A stretch of DNA of 7,432 bases, taken from positions 31,361-38,792 of the forward strand of contig PBUZ01000031.1 of the NCBI GenBank assembly GCA_002728035.1, given 5' to 3'. This stretch comes from Methanobacteriota archaeon. Lineage in GTDB: Archaea; Thermoplasmatota; Poseidoniia; Poseidoniales; Poseidoniaceae. Shown one piece after another: positions 1 to 6,291 of this stretch. The notes beneath the pieces are model-generated. The model saw nothing but the letters and a program-made list of their open reading frames with translations. It was not told the DNA's origin and did not search any database. Position 1 is the stretch's first letter. Every line of letters starts with the position of its first letter. A program made the position numbers and the translations under genes.

Positions 1-1019
1 CCTGAGGAGGGGCCGTCAACACTCACCCAACTACCCGCTTTGGAACCCACCGCTGAGGCATACACGTTCCAGTCAGCGTTTCCATCGTTGACGTAGGTGG
101 CTTCCACCGTGGTGTCGTCACCGGGATTCACGCTCACGCTGGTCTTGCTCAGGGCAAGGCTGCATTCCTTCAATTCGGGCACGGTTAAATCGAAACTCTC
201 GGTGTCCTTGGCCTCTTGTGAGGGGTCGTTCGCAACGGTTCCTGTGATGTCCCAACAATACTTGTCAGCGGATTGTCCTTCTGGCACTTCAACCGTCACC
301 GTTACCGTTTCCGTGTCTTCTTGATCCACATTGACGGTTGATTCACTCAAGGTGACGGTGAAGGCGGATGTTGAGACGCAGCTTGGGCCTGAATTTTCAG
401 CCACTTCAAGGTTGACCGTTTGGTTGGTTTGCCCTGTGTTTTCAATCTCAACGAAATAGTTGATTTCGTCTTCGCCGCCCCAATTCTTCTCACTGTCGTC
501 GATGGTGAGATCAACGCCAAACACGGCGCTGCCAGAGCCATCGGCTGCAGTCGTGGTCACGACATCCGTTGCGGGCTCGGGAATTTCTGCAGCGGGAGCG
601 CCGATGACGGCGGTAACGGTAGCCGTGATGGTGGTGTCACAAGATGCTCCGGCTTCGACCGTCTGCGCGACGGTGACATTCATGGCGGCTTCTTCGTACG
701 AGCCGCCGTCGATTTGCCCGGGAATTTGCGTGATTGAAGAAGAAAAGCCGTTGCAATCTTCGGTGGCTTCTTGCGAGGCTGAAAGTTGAACGGTGACAGG
801 GTCCGAGCCGGTGTTGCGAACCCGCACCGTGTATTCTCCCGCTTCGCCAGGATTGACTTCAAGGCTTCCGGGAATGCCCGTTACGCTGATACTACCGGCT
901 CTACCACCGTCCGCAGCGACAGGAGAGGCCATCAGCGGAAGGAACGCCGAGCACATCAATACGACGAGGAGCCACGCCTTGCGCCGAGCAGCGTCGTTCG
1001 CGGCAGCACGAGGCACCAT
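1..1019 (-). CDS. Secreted multi-domain Ig-like (CARDB/NEW3-like) surface protein, 3' end outside window
   Basis: The gene reads from an ATG at 1019 to the left edge without a stop, giving 339 residues of an incomplete protein. The N-terminus is a typical Sec signal peptide: R12-R13-K14, a hydrophobic core at residues 15-31, and a likely cleavage near the V-A-A motif at 34-36. Three beta-sandwich units follow, at about 42-139, 163-280 and 284 onward. Each contains the V-x-N-T/D-G strand signature of CARDB/NEW3-type domains (VRNTGSDP, IENTGQTN, VNDGNADW). The first two units each hold one cysteine pair (C89/C127 and C214/C255), probably disulfides in an extracellular protein. C23 is not in a good lipobox, since Met precedes it. 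An in-frame TGA lies 12 nt upstream of the ATG, so no earlier start is possible; a weak Shine-Dalgarno-like GTGAGG lies 8 nt before it. There is no catalytic motif. The gene begins 64 nt after the protease gene and may be co-transcribed with it. It could be an adhesin, an S-layer-associated protein or a protease partner. The true length and any C-terminal anchor cannot be seen. Confidence 0.88.
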   Translation of the reverse strand, partial: MVPRAAANDAARRKAWLLVVLMCSAFLPLMASPVAADGGRAGSISVTGIPGSLEVNPGEAGEYTVRVRNTGSDPVTVQLSASQEATEDCNGFSSSITQIPGQIDGGSYEEAAMNVTVAQTVEAGASCDTTITATVTAVIGAPAAEIPEPATDVVTTTAADGSGSAVFGVDLTIDDSEKNWGGEDEINYFVEIENTGQTNQTVNLEVAENSGPSCVSTSAFTVTLSESTVNVDQEDTETVTVTVEVPEGQSADKYCWDITGTVANDPSQEAKDTESFDLTVPELKECSLALSKTSVSVNPGDDTTVEATYVNDGNADWNVYASAVGSKAGSWVSVDGPSS

Positions 1020-1083
1020 GCCCTTGCCTCACGGTTCTCCTATCAAAACCCTATGCTTCTGTTGCATCAACGACGACCAATGC

Positions 1084-4000
1084 TCAAGCTCGGACAAAGG
1101 TCGATGAGTCCGCTTGGCAGTTCACGCATTCAGCGATGGTGTTTGCATTGCAGCCACCCGTCCCGTCCGCATGGTAACGTGCACCACAAGAAGGGCAACC
1201 GACGGCCGCTGTGGTGATGGGTTGCCGACAGGTCCAACAAACCGGATGGGCAGAGGATGATGCCGGGGAAGCGGGTGTTGTTTGCGCATGCGATACCACT
1301 GCAGTTGGCGTTTGGACGGCTGGAGATGGTACCACCAAGGGGGTTGCGAACGATTTGGTTGATTCGTTGCGACCTCGGAGCTGTGTGCCAATGTATCCCA
1401 ACGCGACCAGCACGATGAGGACAAGCAGGCCAACAGCGACACCTGGACTCAACCCAGCACCTCCTCCAGTCCCCATGGGTTCTCCAGTCGCAGCGATCGC
1501 AATGCGGTACTCGGCATCGGTAGCCGTGCTTTGTGAAAGTGCAACACCGAGGGTGCTGGTACCGGGAGAATCGGCGCGAACCGTGATGCGGACCAATGCA
1601 GATTGACCCACTTCAAGGTCGATGATGTCCGTTCCATCAACCGAAGCAGTCCATGCATCGGGAACATCCAACACCACTTGGCGTTGGAGAGGGATGTTGC
1701 CGCTGTTGGTGATTTCCACGGTGATTTGTCGCTCTTCGCCCGTGGTAAATTGTGGCACGTTTCCGACATCCCACGTGACTTCTTCATTGGCCGCAACAAG
1801 CAAACCAACGGTCGTGCTGAGCTCGACGGTGCCGTCGCTGAGCAAGAGGGTAAACGATGGTTCATCCCCAGGGGGGGTGTTGGCTGCGATGAGGACCGAG
1901 CAAACGACGGGAACAACATCCCCTAAACCGACCGTATCGACGGGTGTACAATCACCAAACAGGTTACTCTCGAGTTGCAAACTGGCACTTGGTGACCAAT
2001 CCGTATCGGCTTTGTTGGTGAGCAACCAAGTGAAGGTCATGGCTTCTCCAGACGGATGTGCACCCTCGCCTTGGGGCGTACCGTAACTTGTTCCGTCCTG
2101 AAGGTTCAGACTGACGAAGGTCAATTCTGGCTCGGGCAACACCTCGACCTCAAGCAGACCCTCCCAGACAAATCGAGTTGAGCCGTTGTCGAGATTGAAT
2201 TTGATGGTACCCGAACGAGCATTGCTGTTGGCTTCGAACGTGTACTGCAAGTTCGTGCTGGTCGCCCACGGCAAGTCGATGGGTTCCACGGCGGAGCTGA
2301 CCGACCACCCGCTGGGAAGCTCAAACGATGGCGCCAATTCGAGACCGATGTTGCCTCTGTTCTCCAACGAGTAACGAAGCGTTAACGACGAATCGGGACG
2401 TAGCGTACCGAAGTTCGATTCGATGTTGACCAAGATTTCTCGAACCGTGATGACTTGAATGGGGATTTCAAACACGGTTGTTTCCGCATTGTCCGTTTGA
2501 CTGACTGCGGTCAATCGGACGATTCTGTCTGTGCCTGCAGCCGTCATGACCTGCGGGGGCGTGAAGGTCAAGCCAACGGTGCGGTAGGCTTCGCTGTTGA
2601 TCAGGCCCGTGGAACCGGATGATGCGCCGGCTTCGCTACCGAGGTTGGAAAATCCTGCCTTCCAACCCGTTGGCGGGTCAAGGAACAGGTCGTAACCAAT
2701 GGGAGCGTTGCCGTTGTTGTAGAACCGGACCGAGATATTGGTTGATTCCTTGGGATGAACGGGCACAATCTCGTAATCAAACTCCAACGCCGCTTCGGGA
2801 AGCTCTGGAACCACAAGGTCGAGTTCCAACGGGTAGTCAACGCCGTTGTCCACATCGATGGCGCGAAGGTCGATGCGGTACGTGCCGGGGGCAGGAGGTG
2901 CAGGGTGGACCAAGGTGACGGTGACGTCCTCCGACGCCTGTCCTTCCATGCTAAAGTTTGATTCCGTGCTGCCGATGTACCAGGGCATAATGACCCCTGA
3001 TTCTACCCAGAGAACCTGACCGGTTTCCATCGAGGCATTGGTCGCAATGAGCGCCGTGTTGGTAAGACTGATGTTCCATGAAGTGGTGGTGATCTCGCTT
3101 GAACCAAGCACTTGCACTGGCGAAGCCGTTTCCAATTTCACGCCAGGTGCCGTGATGTTGACCTGGACATCGAGCCGGTTGTTGTCTTCGCGGATTTCTT
3201 CCATGTTGTCGTCGGGGTCGATGATGAACGAGAGCGTGGATGTTCCTGCCGTTTGAGGTGTCCAAGACCAATAAATTTCCTTGGTGGCGCCAGCACCCAA
3301 TTCAATCGTCTTGCGGGAAATCTCGGTTCCGTCCACTTCAAAGGCGATGGGGAAGGCGTCGGCTTTGACGTTACCAAAATTGAAGAACGATGTGGTCAAT
3401 TGAACGGGGTCATCAACTTGAGGAATCCCCACATCCATGGCGAACGTTTCGGGGACCACTTTCGGGTCAGGTCGCAAATCGTTGACTCCATAACCCTGGA
3501 CAGCGATGGCATACGGCTGTGATTTCGTGCCGCTGTGCTGAGCATCCTTGACCTTCACCGTCCACGTTCCAGCACCCGCACCGTCCACGAGAACAACCTC
3601 GAGGTTGTTGATGCTGTCTCGCGTGCCGCCGGTTGTTGAGCGACCGTTGGCGAAGTCGTTGCCAAGGTACACCGTTCCGTCGGGAGCCGTCACCTCGAGG
3701 TCAAGGTCGTTGACCAACTGCGCAGTTGAGAAGCGAGAGCCTCGCTCGTCAGACCAAGTGAGGACGGTTTTGAACGGCCCCGTCTGCGTGACATTGAACG
3801 AATACGACTTGCTGTTGCCGGTTCCAGACATCACCGAGCGATCATCCACCCATATGCCTTGCCCGCTTGAGGGAGCCAGGGTGTTTCGAAGATTCACGCG
3901 CCCCCATCCTTCATCATCGTTGGGAATGTCTCGGGTTCCAATGTCTTGGGCCCCGAGCACCATCAACGCCTTGACCAAGGCGCCTTGGGGCGAGGGTCGT

Positions 4001-5640
4001 TGAGCGATTTCCTCGAGGTATTCCCGAATCATGAGCGCTGCACCAGCGGCGTTGGGCGTGGCCATCGAGGTACCGGTGTACTCCAGATAGTACGTGTTGG
4101 ACCATGAGGCACTGCCGGTATCGGTTGCCTCCTGTGCACGGCAGGACCGAACCCAGCCGCCAGGTGCAACGAGGTCGGGTTTGATGCGCCCGTCCTCGGT
4201 TGGCCCGCGAGACGAGCCGCTCATGATGGTGTCCGGAGCGCCAGAGAAGCGGTTCTGGTGATTGCCAACCGAGATGACGTTCTTCGCTGTTGCGGGTGGT
4301 GAAACCGTTCCGGAGTTCGGGCCATCGTTTCCGGCAGCGAAGAGAATGGTCAGCCCACCGACACCGTTGTAGTACCGGTCAAAGTAATTCGCACGGTCAT
4401 CAACGTCTTCGGTCTCAGAATTGTATTTCGATTGTTCACTTGCTGCGGATGAACCCCACGAATTGGTGTGTGTTCGAGCACCAGCGTTGTAGGCCGTGTT
4501 GAGCAAATTGTTGAGCGAAGGGGACTGGAAATTACCCGAGTTGTCGTTCTCCATCGCTTGGAAATAGAGTTCGGCGGATTGCGCCACCCCCTGATAGCCC
4601 CCCCTCGAGCCATCCCCAAGCACCGTGCACGAAACGTGCGTACCGTGTCCTGAGTGTTTGTCGGCGGTCGAGCCGTCACCAATGACATCGTATGAACCGA
4701 TGATCCGACTTCCGAAATCGCCGTGATCTTCGTCCAATCCCGAATCAGCAACCGCCACGATTTGGCCCGAACCATCGAGATCGGTTGTATAGAAGGTCGC
4801 CATGGTGTTGGTTTTCATGTGATTTCGGGAAAAGTCGTTGAACGCTGCAAATGCAGGGTCGGCTCGCAGGTACATCACAGCGGGTTGCAACAGGACTTGT
4901 TCAAGAGGCACATCAGCGAGCTTCCCCTCGTAACGCCCATCGTCCCAGACGCGAGATTCAACGAAGGTTTGGCGAGCAACCTCCCCAAGGGATTGTTCCA
5001 AACGGTGGTCTTGTTCATCGACCAAGGACACCGTTTCAAGCGGCCCGTGGTCATTGCGCCACCCCTCAAGTCGAAGCAGTCGATTGGCGAGGGCCGCTTC
5101 CCCGCCTTCAAGCAGCAACACATCGAGCAGGTCCCCGTCGAGAAGCATGCCCAAGGGCACCGCATGACTGGCGACGAGTCCAGGGTGTGCCTCCGCCTGC
5201 TGAAGCGCCATCGGCGTGCCCTGAACCATCAGGCCCGATGGAGCGACGTGCTCTCGCACGGCAAGGCCTTGGATGTTGTTGAGTTCCAAGCGCAACTCCT
5301 GCAACCGCATCTCGTTGGAAGCGATGAGCATCAACAGGTCAAAGCGTGGCTCCATCAACATGGCGGGGACGGGGCGATTGAGCGTGAGTCCCTCAGCGTC
5401 AAAGGTACCGAACGGCCCGATCGCCATCGCTGCTCGCTCCTCCAACGTGACCGATTCATCAAGGGTGCCAACGGCGTTAAAGTAGACGTCTTCTTTGACT
5501 TCAAAGCGCACCCAGTCTGGTGAAAAGGTGCTTTGTTGCTCGTGGTTTTGCGTGCTTGGCGAGAGCAGGGAGGTGCTGGTGGACATGACCAACAGAAGCA
5601 CAAACATCACGGCGGCATATCGTTGAGAAGTGCCCGCCAT
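1084..5640 (-). CDS. Membrane-anchored S8 (subtilisin/KP-43-like) serine peptidase with Ig-like stalk and C-terminal zinc finger
   Basis: This 1518-residue precursor is predicted to hydrolyse proteins or peptides outside the cell. A signal peptide (about 1-25) is followed by a pro-region to about 267. The catalytic domain (about 290-590) has Asp299 in VAVADSGLD, His332 in HGTHV, oxyanion Asn438 in LFAAGNDGPN and Ser525 in GTSMATPNAAG. Its sequence closely follows alkaline protease KP-43, including NSWG, SSRGPTEDGRIKPD and GWGRVNL. A PPC-like beta domain (about 600-718; LVNDLDLEVTAPDGT) and a CARDB domain (about 728-832) come next. Five Ig/NEW3-like domains follow at about 836-944, 950-1064, 1067-1168, 1171-1283 and 1287-1384. 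One transmembrane helix (about 1399-1420) leads to basic residues (RGR), a low-complexity A/P/S/T/V linker (about 1424-1467) and a zinc finger (1468-1508). KP-43-type enzymes usually end after the PPC-like domain, so this protein is more than twice their precursor length. The ATG at 5640 is directly followed by the signal peptide. A weak GGGGAT lies 3 nt upstream, so a nearly leaderless transcript is also possible. Peptidase function is very likely; the substrate is unknown. Confidence 0.96.
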   Translation of the reverse strand: MAGTSQRYAAVMFVLLLVMSTSTSLLSPSTQNHEQQSTFSPDWVRFEVKEDVYFNAVGTLDESVTLEERAAMAIGPFGTFDAEGLTLNRPVPAMLMEPRFDLLMLIASNEMRLQELRLELNNIQGLAVREHVAPSGLMVQGTPMALQQAEAHPGLVASHAVPLGMLLDGDLLDVLLLEGGEAALANRLLRLEGWRNDHGPLETVSLVDEQDHRLEQSLGEVARQTFVESRVWDDGRYEGKLADVPLEQVLLQPAVMYLRADPAFAAFNDFSRNHMKTNTMATFYTTDLDGSGQIVAVADSGLDEDHGDFGSRIIGSYDVIGDGSTADKHSGHGTHVSCTVLGDGSRGGYQGVAQSAELYFQAMENDNSGNFQSPSLNNLLNTAYNAGARTHTNSWGSSAASEQSKYNSETEDVDDRANYFDRYYNGVGGLTILFAAGNDGPNSGTVSPPATAKNVISVGNHQNRFSGAPDTIMSGSSRGPTEDGRIKPDLVAPGGWVRSCRAQEATDTGSASWSNTYYLEYTGTSMATPNAAGAALMIREYLEEIAQRPSPQGALVKALMVLGAQDIGTRDIPNDDEGWGRVNLRNTLAPSSGQGIWVDDRSVMSGTGNSKSYSFNVTQTGPFKTVLTWSDERGSRFSTAQLVNDLDLEVTAPDGTVYLGNDFANGRSTTGGTRDSINNLEVVLVDGAGAGTWTVKVKDAQHSGTKSQPYAIAVQGYGVNDLRPDPKVVPETFAMDVGIPQVDDPVQLTTSFFNFGNVKADAFPIAFEVDGTEISRKTIELGAGATKEIYWSWTPQTAGTSTLSFIIDPDDNMEEIREDNNRLDVQVNITAPGVKLETASPVQVLGSSEITTTSWNISLTNTALIATNASMETGQVLWVESGVIMPWYIGSTESNFSMEGQASEDVTVTLVHPAPPAPGTYRIDLRAIDVDNGVDYPLELDLVVPELPEAALEFDYEIVPVHPKESTNISVRFYNNGNAPIGYDLFLDPPTGWKAGFSNLGSEAGASSGSTGLINSEAYRTVGLTFTPPQVMTAAGTDRIVRLTAVSQTDNAETTVFEIPIQVITVREILVNIESNFGTLRPDSSLTLRYSLENRGNIGLELAPSFELPSGWSVSSAVEPIDLPWATSTNLQYTFEANSNARSGTIKFNLDNGSTRFVWEGLLEVEVLPEPELTFVSLNLQDGTSYGTPQGEGAHPSGEAMTFTWLLTNKADTDWSPSASLQLESNLFGDCTPVDTVGLGDVVPVVCSVLIAANTPPGDEPSFTLLLSDGTVELSTTVGLLVAANEEVTWDVGNVPQFTTGEERQITVEITNSGNIPLQRQVVLDVPDAWTASVDGTDIIDLEVGQSALVRITVRADSPGTSTLGVALSQSTATDAEYRIAIAATGEPMGTGGGAGLSPGVAVGLLVLIVLVALGYIGTQLRGRNESTKSFATPLVVPSPAVQTPTAVVSHAQTTPASPASSSAHPVCWTCRQPITTAAVGCPSCGARYHADGTGGCNANTIAECVNCQADSSTFVRA
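1117..1239 (-). other. C4HC3 zinc-finger domain at the cytoplasmic end of the S8 peptidase
   Basis: Residues 1468-1508 of the peptidase carry eight well-spaced candidate zinc ligands: C1468, C1471, C1482, C1485, H1490, C1497, C1505 and C1508. The pattern is C-x2-C-x10-C-x2-C-x4-H-x6-C-x7-C-x2-C. The core CPSCGARYH, followed by GGC, resembles prokaryotic RING/PHD-like treble-clef fingers, as I know those families. Eight ligands would bind two zinc ions in a cross-brace. The domain lies after the transmembrane helix, so with a cleaved N-terminal signal peptide it should face the cytoplasm. A simpler double zinc ribbon, with the histidine not acting as a ligand, is the main alternative. Confidence 0.75.
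1489..3135 (-). repeat. Five tandem Ig/NEW3-like beta-sandwich domains (peptidase stalk)
   Basis: Between the CARDB domain and the transmembrane helix, peptidase residues 836-1384 consist of about five diverged units of 95-115 residues. Recurring strands give N-x-G motifs (FYNNGNAPIGYD, LENRGNIGLEL, ITNSGNIPLQR), often followed about 15-20 residues later by P-x-G/A-W (DPPTGWKAG, LPSGWSVSS, VPDAWTASV). That combination is typical of NEW3-like domains. Only the fourth unit has cysteines (C1231 and C1247). The units are too diverged to be seen as DNA repeats. They probably hold the protease away from the membrane and may bind polymers or other surface proteins. Confidence 0.7.
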
Positions 5641-5695
5641 AAAATCCCCTTTTGCTCCAGTTCTTTATCGGTTCGCTCGTGGCTTGCAGACAACC

Positions 5696-6280
5696 TCAGT
5701 TGAACGGCCATGTGTGCCGTTCCGCTTTGTCCATGAAAATTTCTTGAGACCAATAGCCGACTTCGTGCATGACCTCAAACTGCCTCAACTCACCCGTGTA
5801 ATCGACATACTCAACGTCGATAACGAGACGATATGTATCCCATACGGTGTAGCCCACAACCATCATTTCGAGTTCATCACCAGAAATAGAAGAATGGGCT
5901 TCCATCTCACGAAGTTCAAGGGACACCGAATCAATGCGCTCCCCTTCTTCGGTTTGAAATTCAATGTCAATTCGGAAATCCGTGATGGAACGGCTGCCGT
6001 CGTTGTGGAGTTCCGTCATCATCAGATGCCCACCTCGCTGCATGTAATGCGTTTCAATGGTCACCGCATCCCGTGGCAGGAGCCAATACCACCCGCTCAT
6101 GGTCATCGTGATCAACAACAGCAGGACTGCACCCGCCATGGCCACCCGTGTGGGTGTGATTTCCTTTCGGAGCGTGCTGAGCAGTTTTGCAGCTTCTTGA
6201 GCGGCCTCCCATGCCTCAAGGTCCTCTCCTTCAGGGGGACTTCCTCCCTGACGCAATGCCTCTTCGCTTGGCCGTGTCAT
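5696..6280 (-). CDS. Single-pass membrane protein of unknown function with small outer beta-rich domain
   Basis: I do not recognise this 194-residue protein as a named family. The first 44 residues are charged and probably cytoplasmic, with a Glu/Ala-rich helix at about 20-40 (LEAWEAAQEAAKLLSTLRK). A transmembrane helix spans about 45-68 (AGAVLLLLITMTMSGWYWLL). The remaining residues, about 72-190, alternate polar and hydrophobic residues as beta strands do: a TELHNDGSRSITDFRIDIEF stretch, then LVIDVEYVDYTGE. This layout, a helix followed by a strand with N-x-G and then I-x-D/F, resembles FxLYD/DUF3426-like outer domains, but only at the level of pattern. It has no cysteines. Positive charges before the helix (R36, K39, R45) fit an N-in, C-out orientation. 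The ATG at 6280 is 6 nt after the preceding stop and is preceded by a perfect GGTGAT, which fixes the start and suggests translational coupling. The peptidase gene follows after 55 nt, so it may be an assembly or accessory factor (inference only). Confidence 0.87.
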   Translation of the reverse strand: MTRPSEEALRQGGSPPEGEDLEAWEAAQEAAKLLSTLRKEITPTRVAMAGAVLLLLITMTMSGWYWLLPRDAVTIETHYMQRGGHLMMTELHNDGSRSITDFRIDIEFQTEEGERIDSVSLELREMEAHSSISGDELEMMVVGYTVWDTYRLVIDVEYVDYTGELRQFEVMHEVGYWSQEIFMDKAERHTWPFN

Positions 6281-6285
6281 GAAGC

Positions 6286-6291
6286 ATCACC
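6286..6291 (-). promoter_or_regulatory. Shine-Dalgarno element overlapping the upstream stop codon
   Basis: On the minus strand the sequence reads GGTGAT, then 5 nt, then the ATG at 6280. GGTGAT is fully complementary to the conserved ATCACC near the 3' end of 16S rRNA. The element includes the TGA stop (6287-6289) of the preceding gene, so ribosomes ending there sit directly on the start region of the next gene. This arrangement favours coupled translation of the two proteins. Confidence 0.7.

Noticed and set aside
951..953. Lipobox cysteine (C23) in the signal peptide of the Ig-like protein
   Set aside because: The residues before the cysteine are V-L-M; a lipobox needs a small residue (Gly, Ala or Ser) at -1, so ordinary signal peptide cleavage near residue 36 fits better.
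1020..1083. Terminator between the peptidase and the Ig-like protein
   Set aside because: The gap has only one TTTT run and no clear hairpin, and nothing in it marks the end of a transcript.
4598..4604. Seven-base homopolymer (C7, G7 on the coding strand) in the peptidase, with a second one at 1871-1877
   Set aside because: I considered phase variation or sequencing frameshift. The frame is intact through both and the encoded motifs continue correctly, so there is no sign of either.
4723..5523. Long plus-strand open frame of 266 codons
   Set aside because: It lies wholly antisense to the peptidase pro-region and N-terminus, its product is His/Arg/Gln-rich with no recognisable motif, and it has no convincing ribosome-binding site. 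It is a shadow of the minus-strand gene.
5661..5670. AT-rich CGATAAAGAA (minus strand) as a TATA box about 20-30 nt before the peptidase ATG
   Set aside because: The position would suit an archaeal promoter with a very short leader, but the match to a TATA/BRE consensus is weak and chance occurrence in an AT-richer gap is likely.
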